From the NCBI GenBank assembly GCA_016195325.1, contig JACPZX010000078.1, positions 1 to 64,000 of the forward strand: a stretch of 64,000 nucleotides of DNA, in the 5' to 3' direction. Positions 44,326 to 53,609 of this stretch are shown here, one piece after another. The notes beneath the pieces were generated by a model that was not told the origin of the DNA, did not search any database, and saw only the letters and a list, made by a program, of their open reading frames with translations. This stretch comes from Acidobacteriota bacterium (GTDB lineage Bacteria; Acidobacteriota; Polarisedimenticolia; JACPZX01). How positions within the stretch are numbered: position 1 is the stretch's first letter; the number at the start of each line of letters is the position of its first letter. A program made the position numbers and the translations under genes.

Positions 44326-45009
44326 ATGATTGACCCCGTCGCGTTCGAGCATTCCACCGACCTCCCCGTCCGCCCGCTCCTCGGCCTCGTGCGGGCCGAG
44401 CCCGTCGCCGTCGGCGCGGCGGGCGACGCCCTCACCGCCGAAATCGTCGAGGAGTGCAGCCGGCTGGTCGCGCAGCACGCCGGGAAGCCGCCGGGCGGGA
44501 TCGAAGGGCTCGCCCCCGCGCGCGAGCTGTACCGCGCCTTCGGCATCGACCCGACGCACACGCGCCCCTCCTCCGAGGCGCTCGTGCGCCGCGCCCTTCA
44601 GGCGAAGCCGATGCCGAAGATCCTCAACGCGGTCGACGTCTGCACCCTCTGCTCTCTCATCTTCCTCCTCCCGATCGGCCTCTACGACGTCGGGAAGATC
44701 CGGGGGAATGTCACGCTGCGGCGCGGGAAACGCGGCGAGTCGTATCCCGGGATCCGCAAGGACGACGTGAACCTCGAGGGACGGCCGGTCCTCTGCGACG
44801 AGACGGGGCCGTTCGGAAACCCGACGTCGGACTCGCTGCGGACGTCGGTCACTCCCTCGACGACGTCGCTCTGGATGGTGATCTTCGCGCCGCCTGCGAC
44901 CCCTCGCGCCTCGATGCAGGCCCACGTCGAGCGCGCCCGCGAGGCGATGGCGAAGCACCTCGCTCCCGCGGGTGTAACAGTTGCGACGATGGGGAGCGTT
45001 GCGGGGTGA
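44326..45009 (+). CDS. B3/4-domain protein (possible aminoacyl-tRNA editing factor)
   Basis: 227 residues matching the B3/4 domain of the phenylalanyl-tRNA synthetase beta chain, which edits mischarged Tyr-tRNA. Seen: YRAFGIDPTHTRPSSEALVR, LNAVDVCTLCSLIFLLPIGL, and a late NPTSDSLRTSVTPSTTS. Free-standing homologues occur widely and are thought to clear mischarged tRNA. The start at 44326 lies 16 bp after the patatin stop, so co-transcription is possible. It converges with the kinase gene. Confidence 0.85.
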   Translation: MIDPVAFEHSTDLPVRPLLGLVRAEPVAVGAAGDALTAEIVEECSRLVAQHAGKPPGGIEGLAPARELYRAFGIDPTHTRPSSEALVRRALQAKPMPKILNAVDVCTLCSLIFLLPIGLYDVGKIRGNVTLRRGKRGESYPGIRKDDVNLEGRPVLCDETGPFGNPTSDSLRTSVTPSTTSLWMVIFAPPATPRASMQAHVERAREAMAKHLAPAGVTVATMGSVAG

Positions 45010-45025
45010 TCCACGCGACATTGAG

Positions 45026-47446
45026 TCAGCGGCACGAGGCGAGCTCGATCCCGGCCTGCGCCGCACGGGGATCCCGCTCGGAGTAGATTTCGCGCGCCGC
45101 GGCGAACGATTGGCAGGCTGTGTCCTCACGGCCCGCGGTGCGCTGGGAGCGGCCGAGCTCGACGAGCGTTTCCGCCACGAGAGGGTGGCGCGGGCCGAGC
45201 GCCACCCGGTAGATCTCGACGGCGCGATCCAAAAGATCGATCGAGGCAAGGGGGCGCCCCTCGGCCGCCAGGAGGAGCCCCTCCGCCACCAGGCTCTCGG
45301 CGTACTCCATGTGCCTCTCGCCGAGGAGCCGGCGACGCTGGTCGGCGGCCGGTGCCACGAGAGCCTCCGCCTCGGCGAGCCGTCCCCGTCGGACGAGCGC
45401 GACCCCCAGGTGGCTCATCGACCGGGCGACGAGGTAATGCTCGGCTCCGTACAGCTTCCGGCGGATCTCGAGCGCCTGCAAGGCCGCCCCAGCGGCCTCT
45501 TCGAACCTCCCCTGAGCGAAAAGGGCGAGCCCTAGACCGTCGCGCATCTCGGCCTCCTGCTCGTCGCCTCCTCCCGACGCGCTCGACTCGATCGAGGCGA
45601 GGATCGCGCGGTAGAGCGATTCCGCCTCAACCGGCTTGCCGGTGTCGTGGAGGAGGAGCGCGAGGTTTCCCCGGACGAGCATGGTGTGCTCGTGGCCGGC
45701 GCCGAGTAGCTCGGTGTCCAGCGCGAGCGACTCACGGTAAAGCGTTTCCGCCTCATCGAAGCGGCCCAGCTCGTGGAGGGCCAGCGCCCGTGCGTTGAGC
45801 GTCGACGCGACCTCGGGGGTGCGGCCGCCGCGGATCGCGCGGCGGATCTCGAGGCTCCGTCCGAAGAGAGCGGCCGCGCGCGCGTACCCTCCCCCCCGGG
45901 CAACCGCGCGCGCGAGCTGGTGAAGCGACGCCGCGATCGTCGAGGGGTCGGCCCCGCGCTCCTCGTGGAGCGCCAGGACCTTCGCGTAAAGATCGGCGGC
46001 CTCCTTGAAATCGCCGCTCTTCTCGTAGAGCCCGGCAAGCGTCTGCGTGAGGGACGCCTGCGTCTCAGGCTGCCCCGAGAGGGTCTCGACTTGCTTCGCC
46101 GCGTGATCGAGGAGACGGCGGACTGTCAGCTCGGAGCCGTGGCCGGGCTCGGCGATCTCGAACATTCCGACCAGCATCGACGCGATGCGTGACGCGCGGT
46201 CGCGCTCGTCGCGCGCGCGGGCGGCGGAAACCCACGCCAGGATGGCCGAGGCCGTGATCGCGATCATCGCGAGGAGGCCGAGCGCGGTCCCCGCCCGGTG
46301 CCTCGAGACGAATTTGCCCGCGACATACGCCAGCTTCTCGGGGCGCGCTTTCACCGGATGGCCGGTCAGGAAGCGTTCGATATCCTCTCGCAGCTCGGCG
46401 ACGGTGGCGTACCGGCGCGACGCATCCTTCCGGAGCGCCTTGAGGACGATCGTGTCGAGATCCCCCCGAAGCCAGCGTCCCGAGGCGGCCGACCGGGTGG
46501 CGGCGCTCGGGCGGGGAGGCTCGAGGCTGCAGATCCGCCGCTCGATCTCGGCGAGCGGCATCGCGGGGTCGATCGCGTAGGGCTTCGAACCCGTGAGCAT
46601 CTCGTAGAGAAGGACGCCGAGCGAGTATACGTCGCTCGCCGTCGTCACCGGATCTCCGCGGATCTGCTCCGGGCTGGCGTACGAAGGAGTCAGCATCCTG
46701 AGCGGGGCGAGCGTGCGTTCCGCCGCCGCGGCGCCGGGGCGAGCCTCCTCGAGGAGCTTCGCCACTCCGAAGTCGACGAGCTTCGGCACCCCCTCAGGGG
46801 TGACGAGGATGTTCCCGGGCTTCAGGTCGCGATGCACGATGAGATGGCGGTGGGCGTGCTCGACGGCACCGCAGACGACGAGGAAGAGCCCGAGGCGCGC
46901 GCGCCCGCGGAGGGCGCCGCGCTCGCAGAACTCGAGGAGCGGGATCCCGTTCACATGCTCCATGACGAGATACGGCTCGCCGTCGTCCGTCGTCCCGCCG
47001 TCGTAGAGCCGCGCGATGTTCGGGTGATCGAGCTGCGCGAGGATCTGGCGCTCCGCCTTCAGCCGATCCAGGAGGACCCGGTGCGAGATGCCGGAGTGCA
47101 GGAGCTTGATCGCGACGACGGCCTCGTATTGCGCGTCGTCGCGACGCCCGAGGAATACGGTCCCCGTCCCCCCCTCGCCGAGGATCTCCGTGAGGCGGTA
47201 AGGGCCCACGCGCGATCCTAGTCGCGAGGCGGCGAGGGCAATGGTCATGGTGGCCGCTCCGTCCCGCACGATCGACTCGAGGTACTCGGGAGGCCGCGCC
47301 TCCGCGCGGATCAGCCGCGCGAGCTCCTCGCCGAGCACCGGGTCCGCCGCGCACCGGCGCGCGGCGAAGCCGATCCGCTCCGCGGGCGGGAGGGCCGTCG
47401 CCTCGAGGAAGAGCGACTCGAGCTGCCTCCAGCGCTCGGGGGTCAC
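45026..47446 (-). CDS. Hanks-type Ser/Thr protein kinase with membrane helix and TPR repeats
   Basis: 806 residues. Kinase domain (about 85-345): LGEGGTGTVFLG (glycine loop), VAIKLL (Lys), HRDLKPGNIL near residue 205, DFGVAKLL, and a standard activation segment. One membrane helix near residue 392 (ALGLLAMIAITASAILAW) leads to a long extracytoplasmic TPR array (about 430-790, e.g. GLYEKSGDFKEAADLYAKVL). The GTG start overlaps the sigma-factor stop (GTGA). The sigma/kinase pair is a common acidobacterial and planctomycetal signalling unit; a downstream target is not evident. Confidence 0.94.
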   Translation of the reverse strand: MTPERWRQLESLFLEATALPPAERIGFAARRCAADPVLGEELARLIRAEARPPEYLESIVRDGAATMTIALAASRLGSRVGPYRLTEILGEGGTGTVFLGRRDDAQYEAVVAIKLLHSGISHRVLLDRLKAERQILAQLDHPNIARLYDGGTTDDGEPYLVMEHVNGIPLLEFCERGALRGRARLGLFLVVCGAVEHAHRHLIVHRDLKPGNILVTPEGVPKLVDFGVAKLLEEARPGAAAAERTLAPLRMLTPSYASPEQIRGDPVTTASDVYSLGVLLYEMLTGSKPYAIDPAMPLAEIERRICSLEPPRPSAATRSAASGRWLRGDLDTIVLKALRKDASRRYATVAELREDIERFLTGHPVKARPEKLAYVAGKFVSRHRAGTALGLLAMIAITASAILAWVSAARARDERDRASRIASMLVGMFEIAEPGHGSELTVRRLLDHAAKQVETLSGQPETQASLTQTLAGLYEKSGDFKEAADLYAKVLALHEERGADPSTIAASLHQLARAVARGGGYARAAALFGRSLEIRRAIRGGRTPEVASTLNARALALHELGRFDEAETLYRESLALDTELLGAGHEHTMLVRGNLALLLHDTGKPVEAESLYRAILASIESSASGGGDEQEAEMRDGLGLALFAQGRFEEAAGAALQALEIRRKLYGAEHYLVARSMSHLGVALVRRGRLAEAEALVAPAADQRRRLLGERHMEYAESLVAEGLLLAAEGRPLASIDLLDRAVEIYRVALGPRHPLVAETLVELGRSQRTAGREDTACQSFAAAREIYSERDPRAAQAGIELASCR

Positions 47447-48033
47447 GGAGGCGAGTCCCGGAGCATCCGATCGCAGAGCCAGGCGCGCGCCATGCGCGTG
47501 TCGTTGACGACCGTCGGCACGGACACCTTGAGGACGTCCGCCGTCTCCTCCACGTCCAGCCCCGCGAAGAACCGTAGCTCGATCACGCGGGCCTTCCTCT
47601 CGTCGAGGGCGCGCAGGACGTCGAGCGCCTCCCCGAGCGCGACGAGATCGATGAGGCCGTCCGCCGTCTGCGACGGGGCCTGTTCCAGGGGAACGCGACG
47701 CGCTCCTCCTCCGCGCCGGCCGGCCACGATCCGCCGGGCGTGGTCCACCAGCACGTGCCGCATCAGCCGAGCCATGAGGGCGAAGAAATGCCGCCGGTCC
47801 TCGATCTCCTGCGGGATCCCGCGCGCCAGGCGGAGGTAGGTTTCATGGATGAGCGCCGTCGGCTCGAGCGTGTGATTGGCGCGCTCGCGCCGCATGGACA
47901 GGCCGGCGATCTTCCGCAGCTCCGCGTAGACGAGCGGCATCATCTCGCCCAGCGCCGCCGCGTCACCCCCGCCCCACCGCGCGAGGAGGACCGTGATCTC
48001 CCCCGCGTGCGGCGGCTCATTCCCTTCGAGCAT
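47443..48033 (-). CDS. ECF sigma factor, Sig-70_X6 type, coupled to kinase
   Basis: 196 residues from ATG 48033. The family signature is clear: EITVLLARWGGGDAAALGEM, LVYAELRKIAG, LEPTALIHETYLRL, HFFALMARLMRHVLVDHAR. Region 4 is LRALDERKARVIELRFFAGL with a helix-turn-helix VEETADVLKVSVPTVVND. In this group the sigma factor is usually followed by a Ser/Thr kinase, as here with a 4-bp overlap. Control by phosphorylation is plausible. The longer upstream frame is a shadow of the metalloprotease gene. Confidence 0.93.
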   Translation of the reverse strand: MLEGNEPPHAGEITVLLARWGGGDAAALGEMMPLVYAELRKIAGLSMRRERANHTLEPTALIHETYLRLARGIPQEIEDRRHFFALMARLMRHVLVDHARRIVAGRRGGGARRVPLEQAPSQTADGLIDLVALGEALDVLRALDERKARVIELRFFAGLDVEETADVLKVSVPTVVNDTRMARAWLCDRMLRDSPP

Positions 48034-48134
48034 CCGGCCGGTCCCCCTCGGGTACGGCGCTCCCGGGGCTAACCCTGCGCCGTTCGGCCCCGGAGCGAGG
48101 ATACCAGATGGGGTCGCGGGGAGAGCCGGACCGT

Positions 48135-49622
48135 TCAGGGCGCGCCCGCCCGCCGGATCTTCGGGGGCGGCTCGCACCCCGAGCTCCCCGTCTCGCAGAG
48201 CAGGAGCTCGAAGTCGCCGCGCGCCGCGCTGTCGGAGGTGACCCTGACGAAGTACGGCTGTCCCGCCACCGCCTGAAAAGTCATCCGGGCCTGCGCGCCG
48301 AACGTGCCGCAGTTCGGGTAGTCCTCCGAGCAGCCGACCTCGGCCAGGAAGGGCGCCCCGCAGTCGGTGTGCACCGACACCTGCGAATCGAACGACGCCG
48401 ACGTCCCGCACATCGAGAGCGTGACCGGGCCGCCGGCGGCCGAGACGTAGCGGTACCACACGTCGGGGAGGTCGTCGGTCCCGTTGTCGCACCTCGACTC
48501 GATCGCCGGGATCGTCGATGTCGCGCCGAACGTCGTGCCGAAGTTGCGCCCCGGGAGAATCGTCCCCGCCGCCGCACACGTATCGGCCTCGCCGCTGATC
48601 CACCCCGGCGCGGCGTCCCGCAGCCAGCAGTGCATCCGCCCCAGCTGCTGAGAGGTGAAGTGATCGCGGCAGGGTCCGTTCAGCGCCCCAAAGCCCATGA
48701 AATTCTCGAAGTCGAATCCCAGGGACGTCCAAGCGCCTCCGTTCAGGAAGCACGGGTTGATGAGGCCCGACGTCGCGCAGAACGTCGGATCGGTCGCGAA
48801 GGTGTCGCGGCAGAAATCGCCGACGAAGTCCGCGGCGAGGCTCGTAACCTGGTGCTGGTTCTCCCAGCACGGGCCGCACTGCGACTCCCCTTCCGCCGTC
48901 GTCCCACCACGGTGCGTGTGGTAGAGGCCGAGGGCGTGCCCGATCTCGTGCGTGAGCACGGCGCGGCCGAGACCGAACTCGCGGAAGTCGACGACGATGC
49001 CTCCGTGCGGCTGGAGGGCGAGGGGATCCCACGGGTAGGTGGAGAGTCCGCGGAGCCCGGTGACCGACGGGCTCATGTCGGTGACGTAGACGTTCAGGAG
49101 GGTCTGCGGGCTCCGCGCGTACAGATCTTTCATCGGAAAGTCGTCGGGGTTCGGAAAGTTGAAGTTCGTCAGCGTCATGAATCGGGAATCGTTGATGAAC
49201 CGGACGAAGGGAATGAAGCGGATCCTCGAGTCGACCCCCTGATGGTTCAGGTCGGCGTAGTCGATGTTCAGGAAGGTCATCGCGTTCGTCACCAGGGCGG
49301 GCGTCGCGCGGCAGGAGGTCCCCGCGTCATTGCAGAAGACGTTGATCTGGAGTGTGACCGCCGTCACGGGGGCCGAGGAGGAGGGGATGTGCTGGTCGCG
49401 CATGTTTGGGTCGTCGCACGACCCGTTCCTCTGGCACCCGAGCGAGTCCAGCGCGAGGCCTGAGGAAGGGGAGCCGGAGGCGACCCACCTCTGGTGAGTC
49501 CCGCAGGGGACCGGCTCCTCCTCCTGCGCGATCGCCACCCCCGTTCCGGCGAGACAAGCGGCGAGGACGGCCGCCCACGCCAGCGACCCGCCTGCTCTCA
49601 CTCGACCCCCTCGTGCGCCCAT
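48135..49622 (-). CDS. Secreted pappalysin-like (M43) zinc metalloprotease
   Basis: About 495 residues with a signal peptide. The zinc site LTHEIGHALGLYHTH (HExxHxxGxxH, near residue 226) and the Met-turn ENFMGFGA define a metzincin of M43 type. Many Cys suggest disulphides. A C-terminal beta domain (about 350-480, LPDVWYRYVSAAGGPVTLSM) resembles pre-peptidase C-terminal domains. The start is uncertain: ATG 49622 abuts its ribosome-like sequence, GTG 49601 has GAGGGGG at better spacing, and GTG 49649 is also in frame. Probably extracellular protein digestion. Confidence 0.87.
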   Translation of the reverse strand: MGARGGRVRAGGSLAWAAVLAACLAGTGVAIAQEEEPVPCGTHQRWVASGSPSSGLALDSLGCQRNGSCDDPNMRDQHIPSSSAPVTAVTLQINVFCNDAGTSCRATPALVTNAMTFLNIDYADLNHQGVDSRIRFIPFVRFINDSRFMTLTNFNFPNPDDFPMKDLYARSPQTLLNVYVTDMSPSVTGLRGLSTYPWDPLALQPHGGIVVDFREFGLGRAVLTHEIGHALGLYHTHRGGTTAEGESQCGPCWENQHQVTSLAADFVGDFCRDTFATDPTFCATSGLINPCFLNGGAWTSLGFDFENFMGFGALNGPCRDHFTSQQLGRMHCWLRDAAPGWISGEADTCAAAGTILPGRNFGTTFGATSTIPAIESRCDNGTDDLPDVWYRYVSAAGGPVTLSMCGTSASFDSQVSVHTDCGAPFLAEVGCSEDYPNCGTFGAQARMTFQAVAGQPYFVRVTSDSAARGDFELLLCETGSSGCEPPPKIRRAGAP

Positions 49623-49724
49623 CTCCCCCACCTTTTCTCCCGGAGACACCGGGAACGACCGACCCGCACCCCGTCACCCTCGAAGGCGCGAAAACCGCGC
49701 GCCGGAGATAACCGTTCCGGAGTT

Positions 49725-51044
49725 TCAGGGTACCGTCGGGCAGATCGCCACGACGTCGTAGAAGTAGACCGACCCGGAGTTCGGTGCGACCCCGTCGTCG
49801 CCGAAAGCCCCGACCATGAGGGTCTTCCCACGTACCGAGACCGCGATGCCGAACCCGTCACCGGGGGCGATGTCGCTCGACTGGAAGTGCGCCAGGAGCT
49901 GCCACGCGCCCGTCGTGGGATTTCTCCGATAGGCGTGCGCGTGGCCGAAAGCCGACGGGAGCTCCTCGTTCCCGAGGATCACCGTCGAGCCGGCGATGGC
50001 GACCTGCGTCCCGAAGTAGTCCTGGTTCCCGCCGTTCGGGTCCACGAGCTTCGCCTTCTGGATCCAGGCGCCCGCCCCGTTCCTCTCGAAGACGTAAGCG
50101 GCTCCCTTGAAGAGCTGCTGCGAGCCGGCCGGACTGTCGTCGTCGCCGTAGGCGCCGGCGACGAGGAACGTGCCGCTCACCGCCACGTTCCGCCCGAAGA
50201 CATCGAATGCCTTGCCGTCCGCCGCGAAGATCTTCGATTCGATCCATGACGTCCCGTTGAAGGCGTACGTGTACGCCGCGCCGGCGTCGAGCCCCAGCGT
50301 GTGATCGTGTGTGATGCCGACGACGATCGTGTTCCCGTCCACGGCGACGTCGTTCCCGTAGAACCGGGAGTCGATTCCGGCTCCGTCCCCCGCGTGAAGC
50401 TTGGAGGTCTGCGTCCAGGTCGTCCCCGTGCGGTCGAAGACGTACGCGGCCCCCGCGTCCGACGCGATGTCGTCGTCGTTCGTCGCTCCGGCCACGAGCC
50501 GGTCGCCGCGCAGATCGACGGCGAACCCGAATTGGTCGCCGATGGGCCCGATCTGGGGCCCGGGATCGATCGCGGTCACGAACGCCTCGAGGCCCCAGAT
50601 CCCCGCAACGTTGCGCCGGTAGACGTAGACGGCGCCGGTGCGCGGGAGACCGGCCAGGGTCGTCCCGGGGGCGCCGACCGCGACCGTGTCGCCGCTGATC
50701 GCGACCGACTGGCCGAAGAGATCCCCCAGTTGCGACGGCAGCGGCCTCAGCTTCGCCTCCTGGTTCCAGACGCCGCCCGCATCCTTGTGGTAGACGTAGA
50801 TCGCGCCGGCGTTCGGCACGCCGTCGTCGTCGTCCCCGGGCGCCGCCGCGACGGCGAAGTCCCCGTCGACGTCCACCGCCTGGCCGAAGAACCCTCCGAG
50901 GTTCCCGTCGGAGGGGCTGATCTTCGTCTCGTTCGTGAGCTGTTCGGGACACTGGTACGGCGCGATCTGGACCGCGCGGGCGGCCGGACTCGCCAGGATG
51001 ACGAGCGCCGCGGCGGCGACGCGGGTGAGCGTGCGGATGCGCAT
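49725..51044 (-). CDS. Secreted FG-GAP repeat (integrin-alpha-like propeller) protein
   Basis: 439 residues from ATG 51044 after GGGGAGGAG. Signal peptide about 1-23. About seven repeats of roughly 55-60 residues share GDxFGxxVAVxGDxxVVGA and GAAYVFxR patterns (e.g. LGDLFGQSVAISGDTVAVGA), consistent with a seven-bladed propeller; Asp-rich loops such as DDDDG may bind Ca. These proteins are usually surface or extracellular binding modules. No enzyme domain is attached. It follows the metalloprotease in the same direction but 102 bp away. Confidence 0.87.
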   Translation of the reverse strand: MRIRTLTRVAAAALVILASPAARAVQIAPYQCPEQLTNETKISPSDGNLGGFFGQAVDVDGDFAVAAAPGDDDDGVPNAGAIYVYHKDAGGVWNQEAKLRPLPSQLGDLFGQSVAISGDTVAVGAPGTTLAGLPRTGAVYVYRRNVAGIWGLEAFVTAIDPGPQIGPIGDQFGFAVDLRGDRLVAGATNDDDIASDAGAAYVFDRTGTTWTQTSKLHAGDGAGIDSRFYGNDVAVDGNTIVVGITHDHTLGLDAGAAYTYAFNGTSWIESKIFAADGKAFDVFGRNVAVSGTFLVAGAYGDDDSPAGSQQLFKGAAYVFERNGAGAWIQKAKLVDPNGGNQDYFGTQVAIAGSTVILGNEELPSAFGHAHAYRRNPTTGAWQLLAHFQSSDIAPGDGFGIAVSVRGKTLMVGAFGDDGVAPNSGSVYFYDVVAICPTVP

Positions 51045-51192
51045 GGTGGCTCCTCCCCTTTCAGTTGTGGCCGGCGCGGCCGGCGTCGTGTCCGCCAGCG
51101 GCGCGAGCCGCGCGGTGTCACTCGTGATGGCGTGAAACCGGGGAGGCGGAGATAACGGGAGGCGTGCAAGAATGCGCGCGAGGAGGTGAATC

Positions 51193-51978
51193 ATGCGCAA
51201 AGGGATGACATGGCTGGTCGCGACGGTGCTCGTGGCCTTGATCGCGCCGGCGCGCGCCGCCGTGATGACGCGCGAGATCGAGTACCGGCAGGGTGAGACG
51301 GTCCTCCAGGGGTTCGTCGCGTGGGACGACGCCCTCAAGGACAAACGCCCCGGCGTCCTCGTGGTTCACGAGTGGTGGGGGCACAACGAGCACGCGCGGA
51401 ACCAGGCCCGAAGGCTTGCCGAGGCGGGGTACGTCGGGTTCGCCCTCGACATGTACGGCAAGGGAAAGGTCGCGACGCATCCGGCGGACGCCCAGGCCTT
51501 CGTGGCGGAGGCGACGAAAGATCCGCAGGTCGTCACCGCGCGCTTCAACGCGGCGCTTTCGGAGCTGAAGAAAGATCCTCACGTCGATCCCTCGCGCATC
51601 GCCGCGATCGGCTACTGCTTCGGCGGGAGCGTCGTCATGGGTCAGGCGCGCGCGGGGGCGGACCTCGCGGCCGTGGTGACTTTCCACGGCGCGATCGGCA
51701 CGAAGACTCCCGCGGCTAAAGGGATGGTGAAGGCGCGGATCCTCGTCCTCACCGGCGAGGACGACCCGATGGTCCCGGCGGCGACGGTCGAGGCGTTCAA
51801 GAAAGAGATGGCGGAGGCGGGGGCGAAGTTCGAGGTGGTGTCGTATCCGGGGGCCAAGCACAGCTTCACGAACCCCGACGCCGCGAAGGCCGGCATGGCC
51901 GCGCTCGCCTACGACGCCGACGCGGACGCGAAGTCGTGGGCGGCGATGCTGAAGATGTTCAGGGAGATCTGGGGGTAG
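51193..51978 (+). CDS. Exported dienelactone-hydrolase-family protein
   Basis: 261 residues with a signal peptide (about 1-22), so periplasmic. The Cys nucleophile lies in AIGYCFGGSVVM, the acid in TGEDDPMVP and the His in YPGAKHSFTNP, giving the Cys-Asp-His triad of dienelactone hydrolases. HEWWGHNEHARNQARRLAEA is typical of the family. AGGAGG precedes the ATG. The natural substrate is uncertain, since periplasmic members are common and rarely tied to chloroaromatic pathways. It is divergent from the FG-GAP gene. Confidence 0.92.
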   Translation: MRKGMTWLVATVLVALIAPARAAVMTREIEYRQGETVLQGFVAWDDALKDKRPGVLVVHEWWGHNEHARNQARRLAEAGYVGFALDMYGKGKVATHPADAQAFVAEATKDPQVVTARFNAALSELKKDPHVDPSRIAAIGYCFGGSVVMGQARAGADLAAVVTFHGAIGTKTPAAKGMVKARILVLTGEDDPMVPAATVEAFKKEMAEAGAKFEVVSYPGAKHSFTNPDAAKAGMAALAYDADADAKSWAAMLKMFREIWG

Positions 51979-52623
51979 AGGGGGCGGGGGCTGATCAGTT
52001 GGACGCGTCACCGTCCAGTCCGAGAATCCTGGCGGTCTCCGTTCAGAATTCGCATGAAGTCCTCCGCGCCCAAGGGATGACCAAACTGTTCCATGGCCGC
52101 GCGGTATTCACATGTCGCGAGAGCGCCAGTTTGTACGAGACACTTCAGGAAGGAGCACTGACCGCCTCCCAGAGAATGCCTGCGATGAGGAGAGATCGAG
52201 TGAGTCCCCCGACGGCGTGTAGGCCGCCCCGAAACCGCTCAAGCCGCGACGATCTTGCCGCAATCCGAATGCTTAGATGGAGCGCCGCGCCTGAAATGAC
52301 GAGCGCACTTTCAAGGCTACTTCCGTGCGCCCACCGACGCAGCGACAGTGCCACGGCAACAACTAGACACGCGACATCCACCCGCGCCGCCTTCACCAGG
52401 TTCACTCTCCTGAGTGGTGACTCTTCCCGTGTGCTCTCCATCGATTCATATGAATGCGCAACGGTTCATGTTCGCCAGGCATCCTCGTTGAGCTCCGACC
52501 CGCGATTCCCGATGAGCGCGGGCGGGGCGCTTGGGCAATACGAAGTCCAATGATCGCCTGTGCACATCGTCGGCGTGGCCGGCGCGCATGTTCGGTCATC
52601 CTCCCCACTGTGAGATTCCGTCG
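51979..52623. other. Low-GC intergenic patch with one possible small gene
   Basis: This 645-base stretch is visibly less GC-rich than its surroundings. The only listed candidate is the minus-strand membrane ORF at 52145-52441. Past that ORF's stop on the minus strand, another frame runs on to about 52012 and reads like a gene end (YRAAMEQFGHPLGAEDFM then RILNGDRQD and a stop near 52012), without a clear start. It may be a decayed insertion. No tRNA or terminal repeats seen. Confidence 0.5.
52145..52441 (-). CDS. Possible small membrane protein (98 aa)
   Basis: About two or three hydrophobic helices (VDVACLVVAVALSL, LESALVISGAALHLSI, LLIAGILWEAV) separated by basic segments. Codon use is less GC-biased than its neighbours. 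There is no recognised family and no firm ribosome site for the first ATG; an AGGAG lies before an internal GTG. It could be a decayed or acquired gene. Confidence 0.42.
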   Translation of the reverse strand: MESTREESPLRRVNLVKAARVDVACLVVAVALSLRRWAHGSSLESALVISGAALHLSIRIAARSSRLERFRGGLHAVGGLTRSLLIAGILWEAVSAPS

Positions 52624-52809
52624 CTACCTGCATCCCCTCGTCAACCCGTACGCGAGGAACGCGAGCGCGCCCAGGAGCCCGAACAGAAAGTGGGTGACGA
52701 GCAGCGACGGTCTCAATCGGCCAACCGCCACTCCCTTGACGATCGACACTAAGAACCACGCGACCGGAATTATGACGATGAGGAGCACAGCGTCGCGCGC
52801 CGCGTTCAC
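52624..52809 (-). CDS. Small two-helix membrane protein (61 aa), operon tail
   Basis: Starts at GTG 52809 inside the stop of the TPR lipoprotein gene (GTGA), which argues that it is real. Two helices: AVLLIVIIPVAWFLVSIV and LLVTHFLFGLLGALAFLAYG. No family recognised. It is last in the MBL/MMPL/PhnD-like/TPR operon. Confidence 0.68.
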   Translation of the reverse strand: MNAARDAVLLIVIIPVAWFLVSIVKGVAVGRLRPSLLVTHFLFGLLGALAFLAYGLTRGCR

Positions 52810-53609
52810 CTGAGCGCCTTCTCGGCCTCCTCGATCCACTCCCGCGCTTCCGCGTCCCCACCGCGCAGGGCGTCGCGCGACAGATCGAGCGCGCGCTCGT
52901 ACTCCCCCCGACTCCCCGCCCTGTCCCCCGTTCCCGCCAGCGCCTCCCCGAGCGCGAGGTGGTTGGGCGCGAAATCCGGTCTCAGCTCCACCGCCTTCCG
53001 CGCGTGCTCGAGCGCGAGGTCCGGATCCCCCGGACCGGCCGGCCAGCCGGGCGCCCTCGCGTAGAGCAGCGCGAGCGCTCGATCGGGCCCCCCCTCCTCC
53101 ATCCCGGGGTCGGCCGCGGCCGCCCTCTGGAACGCCGCCTCGATCTTCGGCAGCGCGTCGAGAGCCGTCGTCCGCCGCTCCCGGGCCTGGACTCCGAGAG
53201 CCGCCCCCAGCCAGAAATCACACGCGGCGCTCCCCGGGGCCGTCCGCCCGCACCACTGGGCCGACTGCACCGCGAGTGTCGCGGCCTCCTCCCGACCCTT
53301 CCCCGTCGTCTCGTGATCGGCGAGCCACACGCCGGCGCGCGCCGCCCCGATGAGGCCCTCGATGCGGTTCGCGTCGCCCCGGGCGGCCGCAAGCCAGGTC
53401 TCGGAGGCGTCGTGCACACTGGGAAGAGTCCGGCGAGCATACAGGAACTCGGCCCTCGAAAGAAGCTCCGGGACGGCCGTCTCCGCGGGCTCGAGGGTGT
53501 CGGCCCCGCCGAGCGTGGCGAGAGGAGGGGGCTCGCGGAGCGCCCTCACGCAGCCGGGGGTCGCGAGGAGGGAGAGGGAGGCGAGGGCGAGAGCGCGAGG
53601 AAACGTCAC
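52806..53609 (-). CDS. TPR lipoprotein, resembling TRAP-transporter T-component
   Basis: 267 residues. The N-terminus (LASLSLLATPGC) fits a loose lipobox with Cys20. TPR-like helical repeats follow, with LALLYARAPGWPAGPGDPDL and KAVELRPDFAPNHLALGEAL typical of TatT-like proteins. It is anchored in the periplasm. Its ATG overlaps the PhnD-like stop (ATGA). Together with a periplasmic binding-like protein and an MMPL pump it could form an envelope lipid or solute transport unit; the assignment to TatT is by pattern only. Confidence 0.75.
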   Translation of the reverse strand: MTFPRALALASLSLLATPGCVRALREPPPLATLGGADTLEPAETAVPELLSRAEFLYARRTLPSVHDASETWLAAARGDANRIEGLIGAARAGVWLADHETTGKGREEAATLAVQSAQWCGRTAPGSAACDFWLGAALGVQARERRTTALDALPKIEAAFQRAAAADPGMEEGGPDRALALLYARAPGWPAGPGDPDLALEHARKAVELRPDFAPNHLALGEALAGTGDRAGSRGEYERALDLSRDALRGGDAEAREWIEEAEKALR

